A stretch of DNA of 5,729 nt from Candidatus Dormiibacterota bacterium (lineage in GTDB: Bacteria > Chloroflexota > Dormibacteria > Aeolococcales > Aeolococcaceae): positions 42,573 through 48,301 of the forward strand of contig PLDZ01000081.1 in the NCBI GenBank assembly GCA_003136295.1, written 5' to 3'. This document shows positions 1 to 5,729 of the stretch, piece after piece; the stretch's first letter is position 1; every line of letters begins with the position of its first letter. A program made the position numbers and the translations under genes. The notes under the pieces were generated by a model that saw only the letters and a list, made by a program, of their open reading frames with translations, did no database searches and was not told where the DNA came from.

Positions 1-420
1 CCAGGGATCACCTGGCTCGCGCACCAGCGCACCATGAGCGATATCTACAAACGGCTGATGGTCGAAGGCAAGAATGTTGACGCGGTCGCTGCCAAGATCA
101 ACTTCGACAACCAGGTGCTCGCGGATCCGCGCGCCGCACGCGAGTGGCTGCGCGACGCGATGCAGCGAGACGACCTTGCTCAAATTCGCGGGTCGGGGCG
201 TCCGACTCTGATCCTGGTTGCGGAACACGATCGCATCGTCAACGTCCGCCGCCTTCAGTCGGCAATCGCCGATGCGCCGGACGTGTCGTTCGACGTCATC
301 AGGCAGGCGGGTCACGCATGGAGCCCGGAGCTCTCACGACGCCAGCGTGCGCTCATCACCGCGTTCCTCGACGATCAACCTCTGCCTCGCGCCGAAGACG
401 CCGTGGTCGCCGCCGCGTAG
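1..420 (+). CDS. Alpha/beta-hydrolase fold protein, C-terminal part (5' end outside window)
   Basis: The open frame enters from the left edge without a stop (first residues P-G-I-T-W-L-A-H) and ends at the TAG at 418-420, giving about 139 visible residues. An ATG at 34 exists, but the frame is open before it, and a protein starting there would lack the nucleophile half of the fold, so I treat the gene as truncated by the window. The visible part matches the end of an alpha/beta hydrolase. A hydrophobic strand T-L-I-L-V-A-E-H-D-R-I-V carries the usual acid (Asp, codon 229-231), and A-G-H-A-W carries the usual catalytic His (codon 313-315). A closing helix A-L-I-T-A-F-L follows, then a loose Ala-rich tail. 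The nucleophile Ser and its elbow lie upstream and are not visible, so the substrate cannot be named; esterase, peptidase, lactonase and C-C hydrolase are all possible. The MFS gene follows after about 10 bases, suggesting co-transcription. Family is fairly sure; function is unknown. Confidence 0.82.
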   Translation, partial: PGITWLAHQRTMSDIYKRLMVEGKNVDAVAAKINFDNQVLADPRAAREWLRDAMQRDDLAQIRGSGRPTLILVAEHDRIVNVRRLQSAIADAPDVSFDVIRQAGHAWSPELSRRQRALITAFLDDQPLPRAEDAVVAAA

Positions 421-426
421 GCGCCG

Positions 427-434
427 GGAGGTGA
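427..434 (+). promoter_or_regulatory. Strong Shine-Dalgarno-like sequence at the MFS gene start
   Basis: GGAGGTGA is a full eight-base match to the consensus complement of the 16S rRNA 3' end. It sits 6 bases after the hydrolase stop. Its own GTG (431-433) is in the transporter frame, so the site either includes the start codon or serves one further on. In-frame codons downstream are CTG at 443, GTG at 455 and GTG at 461; none is at an ideal distance with a strong start codon. The match could be chance in GC-rich DNA. Confidence 0.4.
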
Positions 435-1768
435 CCAGGGACCTGGACGCGGGCGTGGATGTGGAGGCGCACCCCGCGACGCCTGAGCCGGTCTCGAACC
501 CCGAACGCCGCTGGCCGCCGCCGGCACTGCGGGTGCGGCAGTTTCGCTGGTACTGGGCAGCGCAATGGCCGACGCTGCTCGGCACGTGGATGCAGGTGGT
601 CGCCCTCGGCTATCTCGTGTACCAGCGCACCGGGAGCACGACCGCCGTGGCGGCGGTGGCCGCCGCGGATGGCATCCCCTCGGTGATCCTCTCCCTGGCC
701 GGAGGTGTGCTCGCCGACCGCCTTCCCCGGCGACGGATCCTGCTGGTGACACAGTCGCTTCTCGGACTGAGCGCCGGGTCGCTGGCGCTCCTGGTCGCGA
801 CCAACCACGCGAGCTTCGCGGCCATCCTGGTGGTGGCGATCGTGTTCGGCGCCACCGATGCCGCGGACCTGCCCACGCGCCAGGCGCTGGTGGCGGATCT
901 GGTCGACCGGCATCTGGTTGTCAATGCCGTCGCACTCGGCGCGGCGGCGATGAGCGCGACTCGGATCGTCGGCCCGTCCGTGGCGGGGCTCCTGATCGGC
1001 TTCGCCGGCCCGGCGGTGTGCTTTGGATTCCTCGCCGTCGCGTATCTCGCGCCGATCGTCGTGCTCCTCAGGGTGATCCCCGACGTGGTCCCGCTGCCGA
1101 GGCGTGCGGGCGCGACCGCGTGGGGCGAGCTGATCGCCGGGCTCCGTGTGGCCGGGTCCGATCCGCTCGTTCGTGGCGTCGTGATCGTCGCCTCGGTGCT
1201 CGCATTCTGCGGCGTGTCGTACATGCCCTTTCTGCCGGTTCTGGCAAAAACGCAACTGCACGTCGGGCCGCAGGCGCTCGGGATCATGTACAGCGTCGGA
1301 GGAGTCGGCGGCCTCGTGGGTGGGCTGGCGATCGCATCGATGGGGCGAGGCGCCGGTCGCCTGCAACTGATGCTGGTTGGAGGGGTCGTGTACGCCGCGA
1401 GCCTGTTCCTGGTGGCCCACGGCGCGGTGCTCGGCGTGACGCTGCCGGCGCTGGTCGGCATCAGCTTCGCCTTCGTGGCGGTGAGCACTTCGATGACCAC
1501 CCTGCTGCAGACGGATACCGATCCGGCGTTGCGGGGCAGGCTGCTCGGCATCTACGCGACGATCTTTGCCGGTTTGCAGCCGTTGGGCACGGTCGCCTAC
1601 GGCCTGATGGCGCACTCAGTCGGTCTGTTCAACGCAATAGGTATCGGTGCGCTGCTGGTCGGCGCAACCACGGTGCTCGTGGTGGCCACGCCGTCCTTCA
1701 GGGCTCGAGTCAGCGGCCTCAGCATCGGACGAGCCGGGCCCGCCGCGGCCCCCGATACACTGGCCTGA
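431..1768 (+). CDS. MFS exporter (MFS_3 / EntS-like family), 12 predicted membrane helices
   Basis: This is a 445-residue integral membrane transporter, normal length for the major facilitator superfamily. After a polar, Pro-rich N-terminus (about residues 1-35) I count twelve hydrophobic segments, near residues 41-62, 70-95, 102-123, 127-145, 165-190, 194-215, 245-270, 281-303, 311-328, 330-358, 370-393 and 397-420. A motif-A-like loop G-G-V-L-A-D-R-L-P-R-R-R lies between helices 2 and 3. The segment L-P-T-R-Q-A-L-V-A-D-L-V near 147-158 and P-A-L-R-G-R-L-L-G-I-Y near 365-375 are typical of the EntS/MFS_3 branch, which includes siderophore and drug exporters. By family it would use the proton gradient to export a small molecule; the substrate cannot be read from sequence. 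The frame is open upstream to an ATG at 218, but that start would overlap the hydrolase by about 200 bases. I chose GTG 431; GTG 455 or 461 are alternatives. It lies between the hydrolase and the lipoprotein (2-base gap), likely in one operon. Confidence 0.9.
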   Translation: MTRDLDAGVDVEAHPATPEPVSNPERRWPPPALRVRQFRWYWAAQWPTLLGTWMQVVALGYLVYQRTGSTTAVAAVAAADGIPSVILSLAGGVLADRLPRRRILLVTQSLLGLSAGSLALLVATNHASFAAILVVAIVFGATDAADLPTRQALVADLVDRHLVVNAVALGAAAMSATRIVGPSVAGLLIGFAGPAVCFGFLAVAYLAPIVVLLRVIPDVVPLPRRAGATAWGELIAGLRVAGSDPLVRGVVIVASVLAFCGVSYMPFLPVLAKTQLHVGPQALGIMYSVGGVGGLVGGLAIASMGRGAGRLQLMLVGGVVYAASLFLVAHGAVLGVTLPALVGISFAFVAVSTSMTTLLQTDTDPALRGRLLGIYATIFAGLQPLGTVAYGLMAHSVGLFNAIGIGALLVGATTVLVVATPSFRARVSGLSIGRAGPAAAPDTLA

Positions 1769-1770
1769 GG

Positions 1771-1833
1771 ATGTTGTTTCGAAGGGGCGGGGTGGCTGTC
1801 GCGGCGATGTGCGCAGTGATCCTGGCGGCGTGC
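1771..1833 (+). other. Lipoprotein signal peptide with lipobox L-A-A-C
   Basis: The first 21 codons give two Arg at residues 4-5, a hydrophobic stretch (V8-A20) and the lipobox L18-A19-A20-C21. The Cys codon is TGC at 1831-1833. Signal peptidase II would cut before Cys21 after lipid transfer. The residues after it (S-S-T-T-P-T) form the flexible linker usual for lipoproteins. This fits Sec export; there is no clear twin-arginine S-R-R-x-F-L-K motif. Confidence 0.85.
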
Positions 1834-2733
1834 AGCTCCACCACGCCCACGCATCCAAAGCCGTCGCCGGTGATCGCGCGTGTCGGATCGAATGCGATCA
1901 CGCTCGCGCAGTTCAACGTCCGGTATCAGAGCGCCTGCACTAGCATCAAGCAGGGCGGTGGAGACTGCACCGGAGGCGCTGCGGTCACGCAGGTGCGTGC
2001 CGCGGTCCTGCGCAGCCTGATCCTCGACGCGATCATCCGTCAGAAGGCGACCGAGCTCGGGCTCGAGGCCACTCCGAAGGAGGTTGCGGCCGACGTCGCG
2101 GCCGATGCGCAGCAGGCCGGGGGGACCAGTGCGCTGCAGACGGAGCTCGCCGGGGCCGGTGGGTCGATCGCCCAACTCCAGGACGAGATCAGCGCCAACC
2201 TCAACGAGCAACGCGTCGAGGACGAGTTCGCGCAGCAACGCGCTGCCCTGGTCGAGCAGATCCTCGCCACACGAGCGACTTTCGTCGCCACCGCCAAGAC
2301 GTATTCGGACGACTCCGGGACGACCGGGACCGCGTCGAAAGGCGGCGATCTCGGTGTCCTCACCGCAGCGCAGCTCAACACATACAACCCCGCGTTTGCG
2401 GCTGCTGTCGAGTCGCTGGCCGTGGGCGCGTACACCAGGACGCCGGTGCACGACGCAGGCGGCTACGACATCGTGATGGTGTATTCGAAAACGGCCAAAG
2501 GCTGGGGGGTCCGCCACATCCTGATCTACGCGGGCAACCCGTACAACGTCACAGACCGGCCTGGCTGGTTCTCCGCAGCGTTGTTCAGCGCTGTCGACCA
2601 GCTCTGTGCGGCCAAGGACATCGCGGTGTCGCTGAGCAATGCGGGTGGCAATCCGTGCCCCTCGCCAAGCCCGAGCCCCTCGCCCGCCAGCCAGAGTCCT
2701 CACGCAACCGCCACGGCGAAACCGCCTGGGTGA
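1771..2733 (+). CDS. SurA/PrsA-like foldase lipoprotein (SurA-N domain plus atypical parvulin-like domain)
   Basis: This is a 320-residue predicted lipoprotein. The signal peptide has R4-R5, a hydrophobic core and a lipobox L18-A-A-C21, so Cys21 would be lipidated and the protein anchored outside the cytoplasmic membrane. A Ser/Thr/Pro linker (22-33) leads to a SurA-N-like helical region (about 34-165), opening V-I-A-R-V-G-S-N-A-I-T with the helix L-R-S-L-I-L-D-A-I-I-R-Q-K-A. Parvulin-type features follow: F-V-A-T-A-K-T-Y-S-D-D (171-181), G-G-D-L-G (191-195), F-A-A-A-V-E-S-L-A-V-G (209-219) and G-G-Y-D-I-V-M-V (230-237). Parvulins are peptidyl-prolyl isomerases that help exported proteins fold. 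Two things are odd: Asp233 stands where G-Y-H-I-I normally has His, and the usual first strand appears after the domain as V-R-H-I-L-I (247-252). A Pro-Ser tail ends the protein. ATG 1771 is chosen because it supplies the positively charged n-region; GTG 1792 would lose it. Isomerase activity is uncertain; a pure holdase or chaperone is possible. Confidence 0.83.
   Translation: MLFRRGGVAVAAMCAVILAACSSTTPTHPKPSPVIARVGSNAITLAQFNVRYQSACTSIKQGGGDCTGGAAVTQVRAAVLRSLILDAIIRQKATELGLEATPKEVAADVAADAQQAGGTSALQTELAGAGGSIAQLQDEISANLNEQRVEDEFAQQRAALVEQILATRATFVATAKTYSDDSGTTGTASKGGDLGVLTAAQLNTYNPAFAAAVESLAVGAYTRTPVHDAGGYDIVMVYSKTAKGWGVRHILIYAGNPYNVTDRPGWFSAALFSAVDQLCAAKDIAVSLSNAGGNPCPSPSPSPSPASQSPHATATAKPPG
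2659..2685 (+). repeat. Pro-Ser repeat encoding the lipoprotein C-terminal tail
   Basis: Codons for residues 297-305 alternate Pro and Ser (P-S-P-S-P-S-P-S-P) and are followed by a low-complexity A-S-Q-S-P-H-A-T-A-T-A-K-P-P-G end. At DNA level this is an imperfect C-rich six-base repeat with varied codons (TCG, AGC), so it is not a pure microsatellite. A tail of this kind is likely disordered and may span or contact the cell envelope. Confidence 0.7.
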
Positions 2734-3290
2734 GGTGCTTCCTTGCCGTTCCCATCACGGAGCCCGCGCTCGCAGCGACGCAACGGCTGCAGGCGGAGCT
2801 CCGTGAGCGGGTTCCCGGCGTCAGCTGGGCGCGCCCGGAAACACTGCACCTCACCGTGCATTTCTTCGGACAGATCGATGTGGACCGTGCGACAAGGGCC
2901 CTCGGTCGTGTGACGCCGATCGCCGATCGCACTGTCCCATTCAACGTCGTACTCGACCGCCTTGGCGCCTTTCCCGAGAGGGGGATTCCCCGTGTGCTCT
3001 GGCTCGGCCCGGCGGGTGATGTCGCTCCACTCACCGCGCTCGCCTTCGAATGCCAGACCGTGCTCGCAGCCGCCGGCTTCGATGTCGAAGACCGGCGGTA
3101 TCACGCGCACTGCACGCTGGGCAGGCCGCGCCGGCCATGGAGTGCCGATGCACGCGTCACGTGGGCCGCCGCGACTGCCGGGGATCAGGTGAGCGCCGCC
3201 TTCGTCGCGTCGCGACTGGTGCTCTATGAGTCGCGACCCGCACCGGGCGGCGCGCGCTACACAGAACGCACCTCGCTCCCGTTCGCCTGA
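2730..3290 (+). CDS. thpR: RNA 2',3'-cyclic phosphodiesterase (2H phosphoesterase, ThpR/LigT family)
   Basis: This is a 186-residue cytoplasmic enzyme, the usual family length. Both signature H-x-T-x motifs of the two-histidine phosphoesterase superfamily are present: H40-L-T-V in T-L-H-L-T-V-H-F-F-G and H127-C-T-L in Y-H-A-H-C-T-L-G-R. The start R-C-F-L-A-V-P-I is the typical first strand, which supports GTG 2730. The in-frame ATG at 2655 would add 25 residues that lie over the end of the lipoprotein gene and resemble nothing in the family. The start overlaps the lipoprotein stop in the four-base arrangement GTGA, implying translational coupling. Family members hydrolyse RNA 2',3'-cyclic phosphate ends to 2'-phosphates and can join 2'-5' half-tRNA-like ends in vitro; the physiological substrate is often unknown. 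The family assignment is secure and the exact role is not. It is the last gene of the plus-strand run and ends 12 bases from the aceE stop. Confidence 0.93.
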   Translation: MRCFLAVPITEPALAATQRLQAELRERVPGVSWARPETLHLTVHFFGQIDVDRATRALGRVTPIADRTVPFNVVLDRLGAFPERGIPRVLWLGPAGDVAPLTALAFECQTVLAAAGFDVEDRRYHAHCTLGRPRRPWSADARVTWAAATAGDQVSAAFVASRLVLYESRPAPGGARYTERTSLPFA

Positions 3291-3292
3291 CC

Positions 3293-3306
3293 CTGACCGG
3301 GGTCAG
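3293..3306. other. Short inverted repeat between the convergent thpR and aceE ends
   Basis: CTGACC (3293-3298) and GGTCAG (3301-3306) form a perfect six-base inverted repeat around two bases, or five pairs with a four-base loop. It fills nearly the whole 12-base gap and overlaps the aceE stop codon. There is no T-run on either side, so an intrinsic terminator is weakly supported at best. It could form a small hairpin at the 3' ends of both transcripts, or be chance. Confidence 0.25.
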
Positions 3307-5729
3307 CGGTAGCGGGGGTCGGGGAGCTCGGTGTCGAGTCCGTAGTGCTCGATGGCCGCGGCAACGACGTGACGCGGGAGGCGGTCCTGCTGCGCCAGCC
3401 CGTCGAGCACCGCGACCGATATCGACTCTGCGTCGACCTCGAAGTGCCGGCGCAACGCGACGCGCGTGTCGCTGCGGCCATAGCCGTCGGTGCCGAGCGG
3501 GATGAACGGGACCGTGAAAAAGCGCCCGATCTGGTCGGGAACAGCCTTCATGTAATCGGTCACAGCGACGATCGGTCCGCCGTCACTGCCCAGCTGCTCA
3601 TCGACGAACGACACGCGCGGCTCGGCATCGGGATGCAGCCGGTTCCAGCGCTCGGCTTCGAGCGCATCCTGGCGCAGCAGCTGGAAGCTTGTGGCGCTCC
3701 ACACCTCGGCGGCCACGTCGTGCTCTTCGAGAAGCATGGCCTGCGCCGCAACCGCGGCCTGCACAGCGCTCCCGCTGGCGAGAATACGAGCGCTGTGCGC
3801 GCGCTCACCGTCTGCGGTCTTGTACCGGTAGAGGCCGCGCAGGATGCCGTCCTCGCTGCCCTCGGGGATGGGCGGCATCGGGTAATTCTCGTTGTAGAGC
3901 GTGATGTAGTAGAAGATGTCCTCGCCGTCGACGTACATACGACGCATGCCATCACGAATCACCGTCGCCAGCTCGTAGGCGAATGCGGGATCGTAGATGC
4001 GCACGTTCGGTATCGCGCTGAAGAGCAATGGTGAATGGCCGTCCTCGTGCTGCAGGCCCTCGCCGTTGAGCGTGGTGCGTCCAGCGGTGCCGCCGAGCAT
4101 GAAGCCGCGACCGCGTGAGTCACCGAACGCCCAGATGAGGTCGCCGACACGCTGATATCCGAACATCGAGTAGTAGATGTAGAACGGGATGACGGCCTGA
4201 CCGTGGGTCGCGTATGCGGTGCCCGCGGCGGTGAAGCTTCCCATCGACCCCGCTTCGGTGATGCCCTCCTCGAGAATCTGGCCGTCGATGGCCTCGCGGT
4301 ACGACAGCACCATCCCCGCGTCAACCGGCTCGTAGGTCTGCCCGAACGGCGCGTAGATCTTCACCTCGCTGAAGAGCGCGTCCATGCCGAAGGTGCGCGC
4401 CTCGTCGGGGATGATCGGGACGACCCGGTTGCCGATGGCCGGATCGCGGAGCAGGTTGCGCAGCAGTCCGGCGAAAACCATTGTCGTTGACGCCGCTCGA
4501 GTACCGCTTCCGGTCATGAACTCGGAGTAGAGCGCGTCCCCAGGCAGGTCGAGCGGCTTGGAGCGGACCACCCTGCGCGGCAGGACGCCACCGAGCGCGC
4601 GGCGGCGCATGAGCAGGTACTCGACCTCCTCCGAATCCGCTCCGGGGTGGTAGTAGGGGGGCTTGGCGTCGGCGAGGCGCTTGTCGCTGATGGGCAGCTC
4701 GAGCAGATCGCGGAAGGCGCGCAACTCCGCCTCGCCGATCTTCTTGATCTGATGGGTCGAGTTGCGCGCCTCGAAGCCCGTGCCGAGAGTCCATCCCTTG
4801 ACGGTGTGCGCGAGGATCACCGTCGGTGCGCCGTGCTGCTCGAGCGCGAGCTTGTACGCCGAGTACACCTTGCGGTAGTCGTGACCGCCGCGGCGCAGGT
4901 GGCGAAGGTCGTCGTCGGACAGGTGCTCGACCATCTTGCGCAGACGCGGGTCGGGGCCGAAGAAATGCTCGCGAATGTATGCACCGCTCTCGGTTGCGTA
5001 CTTCTGGAACTCGCCGTCGGGCACGCGGTTCATCTGATCCACGAGCACGCCGTGCACATCGCGAGCGAGCAACTCGTCCCACTCACGCGCCCAGATCACC
5101 TTGATGACGTTCCATCCGGCGCCGCGGAAGATGCCCTCCAGCTCCTGGATGACCTTCCCGTTGCCGCGCACCGGTCCATCGAGACGCTGCAGGTTGCAGT
5201 TGACGACGAACGTGAGGTTGTCGAGCTGCTCACGCGCCGCCAGCGACAGCGCCCCGAGAGTCTCCGGCTCGTCGCACTCCCCATCCCCGAGGAAACACCA
5301 CACCCTGCTCTCGCTCGTGTCCGCGATGTGCCGGTTGTACAGGTACCGGTTGAAGCGCGCCTGGTAGATGGCGTTGAGCGGCCCGAGGCCCATCGACACC
5401 GTTGGGAACTCCCAGAAGTCAGGCATCAGGCGCGGATGCGGATACGAGCTGAGGCCGTTGCCTCCCGTCTCCTGACGGAAATTGTCCATCTGCGCCTCGC
5501 TGATCCTGCCCTCGAGATAGGCGTGCGAGTACATCCCCGGCGCCGCGTGCCCCTGGTAGTAGATCTGGTCGCCGGAGGTGCCGTCGTCCTTCCCCCGGAA
5601 GAAGTGGTTGAAGCCGACCTCGTAGAGCGACGCCGCCGACGCGTACGTCGACAGGTGCCCCCCGATGCCGTCGCTACGCTTATTCGCGCGGGTGACCATG
5701 GCCGCCGCATTCCAGCGGACGATGCGGCG
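3303..5729 (-). CDS. aceE: Pyruvate dehydrogenase E1 component, homodimeric type (N-terminus outside window)
   Basis: This thiamine diphosphate (TPP) enzyme decarboxylates pyruvate and passes the acetyl group to the lipoyl E2 subunit, giving acetyl-CoA in the cytoplasm. The frame runs to the right edge: R-I-V-R-W-N-A-A-A precedes the first ATG (5697-5699), matching the family's R-W-N-A segment. That ATG is therefore internal, and roughly 80-90 residues are missing from the 808 visible. Numbering from that Met, the TPP/Mg site G-D-G (138-140) with N169 and Q171 fits the spacing of E. coli D230, N260 and Q262. H316 (in N-S-T-H-Q) corresponds to His407, E482 (in I-T-E-A-G) to Glu571, and H-E-D-G-H-S (551-556) to the region of His640. 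The C-terminal part L-G-T-D-G-Y-G-R-S-D begins near 735. All key residues are intact. Motifs such as L-Y-E-V-G-F-N-H-F-F-R-G-K resemble actinobacterial AceE. No E2 or E3 gene is in the window, as is usual for that type. The TGA stop is at 3303-3305. Confidence 0.97.
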   Translation of the reverse strand, partial: RRIVRWNAAAMVTRANKRSDGIGGHLSTYASAASLYEVGFNHFFRGKDDGTSGDQIYYQGHAAPGMYSHAYLEGRISEAQMDNFRQETGGNGLSSYPHPRLMPDFWEFPTVSMGLGPLNAIYQARFNRYLYNRHIADTSESRVWCFLGDGECDEPETLGALSLAAREQLDNLTFVVNCNLQRLDGPVRGNGKVIQELEGIFRGAGWNVIKVIWAREWDELLARDVHGVLVDQMNRVPDGEFQKYATESGAYIREHFFGPDPRLRKMVEHLSDDDLRHLRRGGHDYRKVYSAYKLALEQHGAPTVILAHTVKGWTLGTGFEARNSTHQIKKIGEAELRAFRDLLELPISDKRLADAKPPYYHPGADSEEVEYLLMRRRALGGVLPRRVVRSKPLDLPGDALYSEFMTGSGTRAASTTMVFAGLLRNLLRDPAIGNRVVPIIPDEARTFGMDALFSEVKIYAPFGQTYEPVDAGMVLSYREAIDGQILEEGITEAGSMGSFTAAGTAYATHGQAVIPFYIYYSMFGYQRVGDLIWAFGDSRGRGFMLGGTAGRTTLNGEGLQHEDGHSPLLFSAIPNVRIYDPAFAYELATVIRDGMRRMYVDGEDIFYYITLYNENYPMPPIPEGSEDGILRGLYRYKTADGERAHSARILASGSAVQAAVAAQAMLLEEHDVAAEVWSATSFQLLRQDALEAERWNRLHPDAEPRVSFVDEQLGSDGGPIVAVTDYMKAVPDQIGRFFTVPFIPLGTDGYGRSDTRVALRRHFEVDAESISVAVLDGLAQQDRLPRHVVAAAIEHYGLDTELPDPRYR

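Noticed and set aside
218..430. Upstream extension of the MFS frame to ATG 218
   Set aside because: It would overlap the hydrolase gene by about 200 bases, and its translation is Ser/Arg-rich without resemblance to a transporter N-terminus; it reads as a shadow of the hydrolase.
356..1615. Long minus-strand open frame (419 residues) opposite the MFS gene
   Set aside because: Its product is full of Arg, His, Asp and Gln with no hydrophobic core or motif, as expected for the antisense of a GC-rich membrane protein gene; the plus-strand transporter explains the region.
565..1770. Open frame upstream of and continuous with the lipoprotein frame
   Set aside because: The translation before 1771 is Arg/Gly-rich shadow of the transporter, while a lipoprotein signal peptide starts exactly at 1771, just after the transporter stop.
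1597..2703. Minus-strand open frame (368 residues) opposite the lipoprotein gene
   Set aside because: It has Arg/Gly-rich low-information content and no recognisable domain, and it is fully overlapped by a gene with clear domain motifs.
2655..2729. Earlier thpR start at ATG 2655
   Set aside because: The extra 25 residues overlap the lipoprotein's Pro-Ser coding region in another frame and do not resemble the family; GTG 2730 starts right at the conserved first strand.
3345..4034. Plus-strand open frame (229 residues) inside aceE
   Set aside because: It lies entirely antisense to a strongly conserved aceE region; no motif or convincing ribosome-binding site supports it.
5697..5699. ATG at 5699 as the true start of a short aceE
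   Set aside because: The frame is open up to the window edge and encodes R-W-N-A, which matches the family sequence just before this point, so the Met is internal and the gene is cut by the window.

Overview
The window is a dense, high-GC bacterial chromosomal segment with almost no non-coding DNA. Codon third positions are strongly G/C, GTG starts and stop/start overlaps occur, and the single-chain E1 pyruvate dehydrogenase is of the kind found in Actinobacteria (and, in a more distant form, in Proteobacteria). Its motifs, as I recall the families, read closer to the actinobacterial proteins. I therefore favour an actinobacterium or another high-GC, poorly characterised phylum with similar genes (for example Dormibacterota or Chloroflexota). 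The sequence alone does not settle this.

Layout. Positions 1-3290 hold four plus-strand genes in a tight run that looks like one transcription unit: (1) the C-terminal end of an alpha/beta-hydrolase, cut by the window's left edge; (2) a 12-helix major facilitator superfamily (MFS) exporter starting about 10 bases later; (3) a secreted lipoprotein with a SurA/PrsA-like foldase architecture, 2 bases after the transporter stop; (4) an RNA 2',3'-cyclic phosphodiesterase (ThpR/LigT) whose GTG start overlaps the lipoprotein stop. Positions 3303-5729 hold one minus-strand gene, aceE, the E1 component of the pyruvate dehydrogenase complex, converging on thpR with only 12 bases between the two stops and cut by the right edge before its N-terminus. 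There is no stretch above 300 bases without a gene, and I see no RNA gene, mobile element or CRISPR array.

How the genes relate. The hydrolase and transporter could form a modify-and-export pair, but the substrate is unknown. The lipoprotein would act outside the cytoplasmic membrane in folding exported proteins. ThpR acts on RNA ends in the cytoplasm, and aceE feeds pyruvate into acetyl-CoA. I see no convincing single pathway joining them. The most unusual item is the lipoprotein: its parvulin-like region seems to lack the first strand with its catalytic-type His at the usual place, yet a matching V-R-H-I-L strand appears directly after the last strand, as a circular permutation would give. 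This is a hypothesis from reading the sequence, not a demonstrated fold. The rest of the window looks ordinary.
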